From contig CBERPN010000125.1 of NCBI GenBank assembly GCA_965524675.1, positions 1 to 12,343 on the forward strand: a stretch of 12,343 nucleotides of DNA, read 5' to 3'. Under the pieces are notes generated by a model. The model was not told the origin of the DNA, made no database searches, and saw only the letters and a list, made by a program, of their open reading frames with translations. The stretch is from CALLQB01 sp036479275 (GTDB taxonomy: Bacteria > Actinomycetota > Acidimicrobiia > Acidimicrobiales > SHLQ01). Positions 1-5,086 of this stretch are shown here, piece after piece. A program made the translations under genes and the position numbers. Each line of letters begins with the position of its first letter. The stretch's first letter is position 1.

Positions 1-598
1 GATGAAGCGCCCGGTTGAATGTTACGCGTGTCATGCCAAGCTGAAGGGCGAGTCGCTCCTGGGGTCGAGGGAGTCGGACCGAGCCGTCCGAATGAGTGGC
101 AAGAATCCACCGTGCGATACGCGCTGTGCTGGATCGAATCGCAGAGTCGACGAACGATTCTCTCGCAGCCATAGCTGCGTTCGCAACCGCCGCGAAGGCG
201 TGCTGTTGGGCGGCTGGGTTGGCTTCGAGCGCGGTGCGTAGTGAGGCAAGTGGCAGCGTGCAGTAGGCGATTTGTGTGTCGGCGAGCACCGATGCGGGGT
301 GTCGCGCCTCGGTGAACACGGCAACCTTGTCGATGATCGCTGGGCCAACCCATCCGGCTAACGCAACGGTACGCCCGCTCACGGTGGCGTGGACGCTTGT
401 TGCTTCGCCTGCGAGCAGCACGTTGAGTCGATCTGTTGATGAACCTTGCGCAACCACGACGTCGCCCCGTTGGGCGCCCCGGAGGCGTGCTTGGCCCCAG
501 AGTCGGTCGCGGGTGTCCGACGACATCATGGCAAACAATGGGACCGCGTCGAACTGGCGTCGGGTGTGTTCTGTATCGGCCGTTACTGCATTGACCAT
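1..598 (-). CDS. Crp/Fnr-family transcriptional regulator, partial (3' end outside window)
   Basis: One-component regulator: N-terminal cyclic-nucleotide-binding-like beta-roll (about residues 15-120), a dimerisation helix (about 125-160), and a C-terminal winged helix whose recognition part reads ERLALQLGMTRVTFNRAL, a typical Crp HTH. About 199 codons are visible and the frame is still open at base 1, so the last 15-30 residues lie outside. ATG at 598 was chosen because AGGGAG sits about 8 nt upstream. The Crp cAMP-pocket signature (GE...R-A) is not seen; the equivalent stretch reads AIIDKVAVF...HPAS, so the ligand is probably not cAMP, or there is none. It is divergent from the YCII gene, with only 24 bp between starts. 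The family call is firm; ligand and targets are unknown. Confidence 0.85.
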   Translation of the reverse strand, partial: MVNAVTADTEHTRRQFDAVPLFAMMSSDTRDRLWGQARLRGAQRGDVVVAQGSSTDRLNVLLAGEATSVHATVSGRTVALAGWVGPAIIDKVAVFTEARHPASVLADTQIAYCTLPLASLRTALEANPAAQQHAFAAVANAAMAARESFVDSAIRSSTARIARWILATHSDGSVRLPRPQERLALQLGMTRVTFNRALH

Positions 599-609
599 CT
601 GGGTCTCCC

Positions 610-615
610 TACGAT
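610..615 (+). promoter_or_regulatory. -10 box TACGAT for leaderless YCII-gene mRNA
   Basis: TACGAT ends 7 nt before the ATG at 623, the spacing expected when transcription starts at the start codon. No Shine-Dalgarno lies between. The box is inside the 24-bp gap to the divergent Crp/Fnr gene, so that regulator's 5' end overlaps this promoter. No clear -35 at 17 bp. Confidence 0.45.
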
Positions 616-622
616 CGTCTAC

Positions 623-886
623 ATGATCGCAGTTGAATTATCGTTCATGTCGACCGACGAGCGGATGGCGGCGCGGCCCGCCCATCGCAAGAATCTCGAG
701 CGGTGGCACCGAGAAGGCACGTTGTTGGCAGCCGGGCCTTGGTCCGATGACTCCGGTGCACTGTTGATCTTTCGTGCAGACGAGTCCGAAGTCGAGAAGC
801 TAATGACCGGCGACAGCTACTTTGCGACACGAGGAGTCACCGTCACGTCGATCCGAGAGTGGAGCCCTGTGGTCTCACCCACCTGA
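623..886 (+). CDS. YCII (YciI-like) domain protein
   Basis: An 87-residue single-domain protein of the YCII family, a small ferredoxin-like alpha+beta fold related to muconolactone isomerase and dehydrochlorinases; most members have no defined reaction. Visible features: first strand MIAVELSF, a helix with the conserved histidine (PAHRKNL, His20), then the hallmark GTLLAAGPWSDDSGALLIF with its Gly-Pro and Asp, and a C-terminal strand VTVTSIREW. Length is normal. ATG 623 is preferred over ATG 647 because the first strand would otherwise be lost, and a -10 box stands 7 nt upstream. Family placement is confident; function is not inferable. Confidence 0.85.
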   Translation: MIAVELSFMSTDERMAARPAHRKNLERWHREGTLLAAGPWSDDSGALLIFRADESEVEKLMTGDSYFATRGVTVTSIREWSPVVSPT

Positions 887-947
887 AACAGAGGCCGCTT
901 AGCTGGGCGAGTTTGAGGCCGTTTGGACGTCCCCGATCAGCCGGAGT

Positions 948-1673
948 TCAGCAGGTTGAGGCCGCCGCTGGTCGCGCATTGGGGCACAAGTCTTTAAGGA
1001 GTTCGTGAGGGCGTGGTACAAATTGTTGGGCGAGGACGTGGGGTGAGCGGATCCGGTCGGCGCGAAAAAGTCGAGGCTCGTCTACGGCGGTGTCCCACGC
1101 GATCACGTACCAGATTGGTGCTCGCACCAGCAGACCATGAGGCTCGACCACACGCTGTGATTCTTTCCCGTCGCGGCCGCGGTAGCTGAATGCCAGCAGA
1201 CGTTCTTCGGTGAACGCGGTCTCGAACAGGCGAGCTAACAGGGGGCCGACTCTTCTCTCGCTGCGTACCGATGCTGGTGACGGGTTGCCAATCATGATGC
1301 GCATCATCAGTGTCTGAAGCTGACGGGCTCGTTCGTAGGGCAACGATGCCTCGATCTTGGCGAGCGCGGCTTGGGCTCCCGATGCGAAGGGCATCCACGG
1401 CATCGCCTGGGCGATTGCGACGGACAGGATCAGCGCAACAACCTCATCACCCGCGAGCTGTGAAGTTACGAGCACCGAAGTGGGTTCGAGATGCACCCCG
1501 CCACCTGGTCCTGACATGGCCGAAATGTCAAAGCCGCGATCGCGGAGCCGATCGAGGTCCCGCAAGACGGTCCGGGTCGACACGTCGAGTTCTGCGGCAA
1601 GGTCAACCGTGCGCCAGTCGGCCCGTAGACGCAAGAGTCGTACCAGCTCATCGTTGCGGTCAATCAGCGTCAC
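948..1673 (-). CDS. HTH + WYL-domain transcriptional regulator (YafY/DeoR-like)
   Basis: A 241-residue regulator. An N-terminal DeoR/HTH_11-type winged helix (about 5-60, containing VSTRTVLRDLDRLRDRGF) is followed by a WYL ligand-sensing domain (about 140-225); the signature reads IWYVIAWD (W188-Y189-V190) with LFRADRIRS after it, matching the conserved Arg pair of WYL domains. The GTG start at 1673 has no Shine-Dalgarno but has TAGGAT 6 nt upstream, so a leaderless message is likely. It diverges from a RidA-like gene, and a palindrome in the shared region is a candidate binding site, suggesting control of the RidA/DksA unit and of itself. WYL domains are thought to bind nucleic-acid-derived or small ligands; the ligand here is unknown. 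Confidence 0.88.
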   Translation of the reverse strand: MTLIDRNDELVRLLRLRADWRTVDLAAELDVSTRTVLRDLDRLRDRGFDISAMSGPGGGVHLEPTSVLVTSQLAGDEVVALILSVAIAQAMPWMPFASGAQAALAKIEASLPYERARQLQTLMMRIMIGNPSPASVRSERRVGPLLARLFETAFTEERLLAFSYRGRDGKESQRVVEPHGLLVRAPIWYVIAWDTAVDEPRLFRADRIRSPHVLAQQFVPRPHELLKDLCPNARPAAASTC

Positions 1674-1679
1674 ACCTAC

Positions 1680-1685
1680 ATCCTA
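1680..1685 (-). promoter_or_regulatory. -10 box TAGGAT for leaderless WYL-regulator mRNA
   Basis: On the minus strand TAGGAT is followed by 6 nt (GTAGGT) and then the GTG start. The nearby palindrome at 1696-1710 lies about 10 bp upstream, in the -35/spacer zone, where a bound repressor would block this promoter. Confidence 0.45.
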
Positions 1686-1695
1686 CGAATATCAC

Positions 1696-1710
1696 TGACA
1701 GTTCTTGTCA
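1696..1710. promoter_or_regulatory. Palindromic operator candidate TGACA-N5-TGTCA
   Basis: A perfect 5+5 inverted repeat (TGACA GTTCT TGTCA) lies in the 118-bp region between the divergent WYL regulator and the RidA-like gene. The arm spacing (10 bp centre to centre, one helical turn) suits a dimeric HTH protein, and the position next to the regulator's -10 box suits autoregulation. Binding by the WYL protein is inference. Confidence 0.4.
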
Positions 1711-1756
1711 TGAATACCCCATAGGTTGAAGACTTGAGAACAATGAGAGGCTGGCC

Positions 1757-1795
1757 ATGAACATTTTGGATGCGATGAGGAGATACCACCGATGA
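1757..1795 (+). CDS. Possible 12-codon upstream ORF overlapping the RidA-like start
   Basis: ATG at 1757 opens MNILDAMRRYHR and its TGA overlaps the RidA-like ATG at 1792 in an ATGA junction, the arrangement used for translational coupling. GAGAGG about 7 nt upstream could serve as a ribosome site. The RidA-like gene also has its own GAGGAG about 10 nt upstream, inside this small ORF. It may be chance. Confidence 0.22.
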   Translation: MNILDAMRRYHR

Positions 1796-2187
1796 AGAGA
1801 ACACCGGTCAATCCGTGGTCGTGGTCGCTGAACTTCGGCTACAACCAAGCCGAAATACTCGAGGGAGTCAACCGGCGACTTGTCTGTGCAGGTCAGACCG
1901 CCGTCGACGCCGAAGGCAACCCGCAGCACGCCGGGGACATGCGGAACCAGATGATGCTCGCCCTCGACAATCTCGAGGCCGTCCTGAACGCCGCCGACAT
2001 GGGCCTCGCCAACATCACACGGCTAAACATCTACGCCACAGATGTGGATGAAGCCATGAAACACTTCGACGTGTTCGGCGCCCGATTCGGGCCGATCAAC
2101 GCCACTCCTCCGATGACTCTGCTCGGCGTAACCCGGCTCGCGATTCCGTCGCTCCTGTTCGAGGTCGAGGCCACCGCCGCTGACTGA
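1792..2187 (+). CDS. RidA-like (YjgF/YER057c/UK114) protein, first of two
   Basis: A 131-residue single-domain Rid-family protein of usual length. Canonical RidA is a homotrimer that hydrolyses reactive enamine/imine intermediates. Family marks seen: CAGQTAVDAEGNP (about 32-44), MRNQMMLALDNLEAVLNAADM, and the closing LAIPSLLFEVEATA with the conserved Glu near the C-terminus. The arginine that binds the substrate carboxylate in RidA (Arg105 in E. coli) is replaced: the loop reads PPMTLLGVTRL, with Met108 there. It therefore probably belongs to a non-deaminase Rid branch. GAGGAG precedes ATG 1792. It is divergent from the WYL regulator and followed after 13 bp by the DksA-like gene, so probably an operon. 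Confidence 0.87.
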   Translation: MKRTPVNPWSWSLNFGYNQAEILEGVNRRLVCAGQTAVDAEGNPQHAGDMRNQMMLALDNLEAVLNAADMGLANITRLNIYATDVDEAMKHFDVFGARFGPINATPPMTLLGVTRLAIPSLLFEVEATAAD

Positions 2188-2200
2188 CCCTCGCTCCCGA

Positions 2201-2515
2201 TTGAACGAACTGCGCATGGCGACCATCCGGCTCGCGGCGAGTCTCGTCAGTAGCTTCGATGGCATCGTGGAGGCCGCGACCGATGTCGCAACCGATGACG
2301 AACACGATCCAGAAGGCCACACAATTGCCTGGGAGCGCCAGCAGATCGCAGCGCTCCTCGACGAAACCAGAATCACGCTTACAGTCATCGAGGCTGCCGA
2401 GCAACGCCTCGATGACGGGCAATACGGATACTGCACTACCTGCGGTTTCGAGATCGCCGTCGATCGGCTGGACGCGCTTCCAGCGACACCGACGTGTGTC
2501 AACTGTGCCAAGTGA
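2201..2515 (+). CDS. DksA/TraR-type C4 zinc-finger protein
   Basis: A 104-residue member of the TraR/DksA family, small proteins of which some insert a coiled coil into the RNA-polymerase secondary channel. Two helices form the hairpin (about 5-70) with a central DEHDPEGHTIAWER stretch at the presumed tip. A C-terminal zinc finger follows: CTTC (Cys78/81) and CVNC (Cys99/102), within GQYGYCTTCG and RLDALPATPTC. All four cysteines are present. Start is TTG 2201 or ATG 2216; neither has a strong ribosome site. It sits 13 bp behind the RidA-like gene, suggesting cotranscription. It is shorter than E. coli DksA (151 aa) but normal for actinobacterial homologues. RNA-polymerase binding is not shown. 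Confidence 0.87.
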   Translation: MNELRMATIRLAASLVSSFDGIVEAATDVATDDEHDPEGHTIAWERQQIAALLDETRITLTVIEAAEQRLDDGQYGYCTTCGFEIAVDRLDALPATPTCVNCAK

Positions 2516-2626
2516 CTCCGGACGGCGCCGAGCCAGCAAAGCCGACGAGATCCTCGATCCTCACATGCGGGCTCATCTCGATTGACGAGTACAACGCGTC
2601 GGGTTGAAAGTATTTCTCCGATTCTG

Positions 2627-2638
2627 TTGACTTTGACC
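2627..2638 (+). promoter_or_regulatory. Possible -35 element(s) TTGACT/TTGACC for the MerR-type gene
   Basis: Two overlapping-phase -35-like hexamers, TTGACT (2627) and TTGACC (2633), precede a purine-rich stretch. MerR-family promoters characteristically have a long 19-20 bp spacer; 18-19 bp after TTGACC lies TCGTAG/CGTAGG at 2657-2663, a poor -10. Weak evidence. Confidence 0.25.
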
Positions 2639-2664
2639 TTGGGGGAGGATGGAGGATCGTAGGC

Positions 2665-3549
2665 GTGACGTTTCAGAAGTCAGATAATCGTAGAAGGAAT
2701 CCCGCAGGGATTTCTTCAAGGAACCCCGAGGGGTTCCCGTTGTTGACCATTGGCGAGTTCTCGCGTCGGTGTCGGCTAACAACAAAGGCGCTGCGCCTCT
2801 ACGACAAGTTGGGTCTGCTTTGTCCTGTGACTGTTGATCAGTCGAGTGGTTACCGCTACTACAGCGACGACCAGGTCGACACGGCTCGTTTGATCGGGCT
2901 TCTTCGCGGTTCCGACATGAGCCTGAACGAGATCGGTGAACTGCTCACGGCGGCTCAGAGGGACGGTCGCGTAGCGATCGATCTCCTCAATCGATTTCTC
3001 GAAGATCTCGAGTCGCGACACAGCAGCCGTCGAGTTCTGATTCGTCACGTTCATTCCATCTTGCGAAAGGAAGACCACACCATGTTCCCTATCCAAACCC
3101 GTCACGTCGATTCCCAACGAGTCATGTCGATCCAACGCCGCCTTCACGCCTCGGAGATCGGTGCCTTCGTGGCCGAAGCCAAAGCCGCCTTCGCCTCGCA
3201 CCTCGGTGACTTCGAGCCCATCAGTTCGTTCATCGTCGTGTTCCACGGCATCGTCGACGACGAGAGCGACGGGCCGATCGAGGCCATACTCGGGTGCCCT
3301 GATGACATCGGTCCGACCGACCTGGTGGGTGTACGCACCGAACCGGCTCACGACGAGGCGTACACGACTATCACCAAGGCCCAGTGGGAGTTCCCTGCGA
3401 TCCTCGCTGCATACGATGCTGTAGCTTGCTCGCCAGAAGCGACGGCGCGGCCGGGCAGCAAACTGTCATGTCGCGAGGTCTACGTGGCCGAGGCCGATGA
3501 CGTGGGTGCCGAAGACTTGATCTGCGACATTGCGTTTCCTCTCGGATAG
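2665..3549 (+). CDS. MerR-family regulator with GyrI-like effector-binding domain
   Basis: A 294-residue regulator. An N-terminal MerR winged helix (about 27-95: LTIGEFSRRCRLTTKALRLYDKLGLL, then GYRYYS and the second helix pair) joins through a coiled-coil helix (about 100-130) to a GyrI/AraC effector-binding-like domain (about 140-292), as in BltR, Mta and TipA, which bind amphipathic drugs. Start is ambiguous: GTG 2665 follows GGAGGA by 8 nt, but MerR homology begins only at residue 27, and TTG 2740 or 2743 follows GAGGGG by 6-9 nt. Between these starts lie two strong hairpins. The extra 25 residues (NPAG...NPEG) look like palindrome-encoded sequence rather than a domain. It is followed by the MmcQ-like gene, which has its own promoter. 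A drug-efflux target is possible but none is adjacent. Confidence 0.88.
   Translation: MTFQKSDNRRRNPAGISSRNPEGFPLLTIGEFSRRCRLTTKALRLYDKLGLLCPVTVDQSSGYRYYSDDQVDTARLIGLLRGSDMSLNEIGELLTAAQRDGRVAIDLLNRFLEDLESRHSSRRVLIRHVHSILRKEDHTMFPIQTRHVDSQRVMSIQRRLHASEIGAFVAEAKAAFASHLGDFEPISSFIVVFHGIVDDESDGPIEAILGCPDDIGPTDLVGVRTEPAHDEAYTTITKAQWEFPAILAAYDAVACSPEATARPGSKLSCREVYVAEADDVGAEDLICDIAFPLG
2693..2737. repeat. Two related hairpins in tandem at the MerR-gene start
   Basis: Hairpin 1 (2693-2717): 11-bp stem, GAAGGAATCCC against GGGATTTCTTC, with one G-U pair and a GCA loop. Hairpin 2 (2720-2737): GGAACCCC-GA-GGGGTTCC, eight perfect pairs around two bases. They are separated by 2 nt and similar in sequence (both AAGGAA-CCC-G-GGG-TT), as if one arose from the other. 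Hairpin 2 contains the GAGGGG that would serve the TTG 2740/2743 start, so it could mask that ribosome site. This could be a translational switch, an operator pair, or a dispersed palindromic repeat. Confidence 0.6.
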
Positions 3550-3593
3550 GGCATGATCGATGGTTAGGCGATCCTGGTTTCGATGAGAATTGG

Positions 3594-3599
3594 TACTGT
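3594..3599 (+). promoter_or_regulatory. -10 box TACTGT for leaderless MmcQ-like mRNA
   Basis: TACTGT ends 6 nt before ATG 3606 and no Shine-Dalgarno is present, fitting leaderless initiation. No clear -35. Confidence 0.45.
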
Positions 3600-3605
3600 G
3601 CGGCC

Positions 3606-4007
3606 ATGGCACATCCCAAGATGTTCGACGACAAGGATCCGACCCTCGCTCGACTAAGTGAGATTTGCCTGGCACTACCGGATGCTGATGTGAAGATCTC
3701 CCACGGACGCCCTGCGTTCTTCACCAAGAAGATCTTTGCTGGCTATGGGGCGGTTCTTAAGGGTGAGCACGAATCTGGCCGCTTCGACCACGCGCTCATT
3801 TTCATGCCCGACCAAAACGAAGCCGCCGCGTACCTAGACAATGATCGGTTCTTTGTGCCAGCGTACTGGGGTCCTTCGGGCTGGCTAGGAGTCGATCTCG
3901 CCCCCTCCGACACCGATTGGGCTGAGGTCGCGGAGCTGGTCGAGGATTCCTTTAGAGCCACGGCGACAAACAAACTCATTGCCCAACTCGACGAGCTGAG
4001 TCAGTAG
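3606..4007 (+). CDS. MmcQ/YjbR family protein
   Basis: A 133-residue protein of the MmcQ/YjbR family, a double-wing fold resembling a DNA-binding motif whose molecular role is still undefined. Recognisable parts: an N-terminal helix ending in CLALPDADVK, the HGRPAFFTKKIFAGYGAVLKG core, and FFVPAYWGPSGWLGVDLAP, which carries the Gly-Trp-Gly signature, then a C-terminal helix WAEVAELVEDSFRATA. Length is normal. ATG 3606 is supported by the -10 box just upstream. It stands alone between the MerR-type gene and an intergenic hairpin; the 56-bp gap plus its own promoter suggests it is not obligatorily cotranscribed with the MerR-type gene. Confidence 0.87.
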   Translation: MAHPKMFDDKDPTLARLSEICLALPDADVKISHGRPAFFTKKIFAGYGAVLKGEHESGRFDHALIFMPDQNEAAAYLDNDRFFVPAYWGPSGWLGVDLAPSDTDWAEVAELVEDSFRATATNKLIAQLDELSQ

Positions 4008-4014
4008 CGGTCAG

Positions 4015-4029
4015 CAGCCAATTTGGCTG
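4015..4029. terminator. Short hairpin after the MmcQ-like gene
   Basis: CAGCCAA-T-TTGGCTG is a perfect 15-base inverted repeat beginning 7 nt past the stop; as RNA it gives a 6-bp stem with an AUU loop. No long T tract follows (only GTTGTTT some bases later), so terminator function is tentative. It also lies directly behind a minus-strand coding remnant and could serve both strands. Confidence 0.35.
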
Positions 4030-4031
4030 TC

Positions 4032-4133
4032 TCAGCTCAGTTGTTTGACGGCATGAATCTCGCCGTCTTCGAGCAGTTCGCGGCGCCGGAATCCCGAATT
4101 TTCCTGCGCCAAGAAACTTGCTGGATCATCGAG
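4032..4133 (-). pseudogene. Possible C-terminal remnant of an unknown protein
   Basis: Between two plus-strand genes the minus strand reads 33 codons ending in TGA: LDDPASFLAQENSGF then RRRELLEDGEIHAVKQLS, with a stop just upstream. The composition is protein-like, and the GF-R-R...EDG-x-H pattern recalls the last strands of GNAT acetyltransferases. No start codon or body remains. The hairpin at 4015-4029 lies directly downstream, as for a real 3' end. It may be chance. Confidence 0.22.
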
Positions 4134-4134
4134 C

Positions 4135-4140
4135 TATCAT
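4135..4140 (+). promoter_or_regulatory. Candidate -10 box TATCAT for the RidA-VOC-LLM unit
   Basis: TATCAT lies about 50 nt before ATG 4191, giving a leader of about 44 nt that carries AGGGGA at 4180-4185 as ribosome site. No convincing -35 at 16-18 bp. Confidence 0.3.
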
Positions 4141-4190
4141 GATGCCAAATCCTTGTCCGAGAGTTAATGCGAAGCCGTTAGGGGAAACAG

Positions 4191-4592
4191 ATGGGCCACG
4201 AAACAATCAATCCAGAATCCATGTACGACAGTGTTCAGTACGGTTTCTCTCATGCTGTCAAGAGCACCGGAACCAGCACCATTCATTGTGCTGGCCAGGT
4301 TGCCTGGGATAAGGACTACAACGTCGTTGGTGGTAGCGACATCGGCGCTCAGGCAAGGCAAGCACTGAGCAACCTAAGGACGGTACTAGCCGCAGCCGGG
4401 GCGACACCTGCCGACGTCGTGCGTATGCGCACCTATGTCGTGAACCATACGCCCGAGTGTCTTGAGCCGGTCGGCACGGCTATTGGTGAGTTCTATGGAG
4501 ACAGTTTGCCAGCAGCGAATACCTGGATTGGTGTGCAGAGTCTGGCATTGCCCGATTTCATGATCGAAATAGAAGTGACCGCTGAGGTCTAA
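4191..4592 (+). CDS. RidA-like (YjgF/YER057c/UK114) protein, second of two
   Basis: A 133-residue Rid-family protein, divergent in sequence from the one at 1792. Family marks: IHCAGQVAWDKDYNVVG (about 31-47), the IGAQARQALSNLRTVLAAAG helix, VRMRTYVV, and LALPDFMIEIEVTA with the conserved C-terminal Glu. The RidA catalytic arginine position is Asn110 (PAANTWIGVQSL), so imine deaminase activity is unlikely; the TWIGVQ-LA-P pattern is seen in Rid subfamilies acting in diverse pathways. AGGGGA 5 nt before ATG 4191 is a good ribosome site. It heads a same-strand row with a VOC protein and an LLM oxidoreductase, suggesting a small catabolic or detoxification unit. Confidence 0.88.
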   Translation: MGHETINPESMYDSVQYGFSHAVKSTGTSTIHCAGQVAWDKDYNVVGGSDIGAQARQALSNLRTVLAAAGATPADVVRMRTYVVNHTPECLEPVGTAIGEFYGDSLPAANTWIGVQSLALPDFMIEIEVTAEV

Positions 4593-4697
4593 GCGGCGCC
4601 TTTGTCCCAGGCTGCAAGCCAGCCGACATCGGCACCTATCGCTAGCAGCATTCGAGATGTCTGGCCCACGAATCCAAGCTTGCTGAGAAAGGCTGCT
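4589..4697 (-). pseudogene. Possible minus-strand C-terminal coding remnant
   Basis: In the 108-bp gap between the second RidA-like gene and the VOC gene, the minus strand is open and reads RAAFLSKLGFVGQTSRMLL then AIGADVGWLAAWDKGAA before a TAG that overlaps the RidA-like stop. The composition is plausible for a protein end, but upstream the frame merely shadows the VOC gene and no family is recognised. Very tentative. Confidence 0.13.
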
Positions 4698-4700
4698 CTG

Positions 4701-5069
4701 ATGGCAACAGTTCGGTACATGGTGAACGATGTGGAGGAGTCGGTTGACTGGTATGTATCGAAGCTCGGGTTCGAGGTGAAAGAACGGTTCGGGTCGGTCA
4801 TCGCGATCATGGGGCACGGCGACCTGGAACTAATTCTGGCCGGTCCGAAGACGTCGGCGGGACAGCCGATGTCGGACGGGACGGTGCCGCGCGCAGGCGG
4901 TGGTTGGGCCCGCTTTCTCCATACGGTTGATGATCTCGAGGGGCTGGTGACCGATCTCGGCGAGCAGGGCGTGACCTTCCGTAACGACATCGTCGAAAAT
5001 CAGGGCCGGAAGCAGATCATCTGTGAGGATCCGTCGGGCAACGTGATCGAGCTGTTCCAGGCTTCGTAA
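4701..5069 (+). CDS. Glyoxalase/VOC-superfamily protein
   Basis: A 122-residue vicinal-oxygen-chelate protein built of two beta-alpha-beta-beta-beta modules: VRYMVNDVEESVDWYVSKLGFEV begins module 1 and ARFLHTVDDLEGLVTDLGEQGVTF module 2, closing with CEDPSGNVIELFQ, whose Glu is the usual metal ligand. The first-module ligand position is less clear (VRYMV rather than a leading His). Members include lyases, dioxygenases and antibiotic-binding proteins; one domain cannot settle which. ATG 4701 is chosen over ATG 4602 because VOC homology starts there, AAAGG sits about 8 nt upstream, and the longer N-terminus looks unstructured. It ends 17 bp before the LLM gene start. Confidence 0.85.
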   Translation: MATVRYMVNDVEESVDWYVSKLGFEVKERFGSVIAIMGHGDLELILAGPKTSAGQPMSDGTVPRAGGGWARFLHTVDDLEGLVTDLGEQGVTFRNDIVENQGRKQIICEDPSGNVIELFQAS

Positions 5070-5074
5070 ATTGT

Positions 5075-5080
5075 TACAGT
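5075..5080 (+). promoter_or_regulatory. -10 box TACAGT for leaderless LLM-gene mRNA
   Basis: TACAGT ends 6 nt before ATG 5087 and no Shine-Dalgarno is visible, so the oxidoreductase may have its own leaderless transcript besides read-through from the VOC gene. Confidence 0.42.
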
Positions 5081-5086
5081 TTGCTC

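Noticed and set aside
446..622. N-terminal extension of the YCII protein back to an ATG at 446
   Set aside because: The extension is antisense to the Crp/Fnr gene and not YCII-like; ATG 623 has a promoter box and begins the first strand.
887..947. Repeated GAGGCCG motifs in the gap between the YCII and WYL genes
   Set aside because: They are short direct repeats that form no convincing stem or T tract, so no terminator is called.
2023..2539. Two long minus-strand ORFs opposite the RidA-like and DksA-like genes
   Set aside because: Shadow frames; the plus strand shows full zinc-finger and Rid motifs.
2512..2607. 31-codon GTG ORF overlapping the DksA-like stop (GTGA)
   Set aside because: No ribosome site, unstructured composition and another frame equally open; the overlap alone is weak evidence.
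2776..3351. 191-codon minus-strand ORF opposite the MerR-type gene
   Set aside because: Mirrors the codon bias of the MerR-type gene; no family features, no start signals.
4386..4817. 143-codon minus-strand ORF over the RidA-like and VOC genes
   Set aside because: It is antisense to two genes with clear families and its product is Arg/Cys/His-rich shadow sequence.
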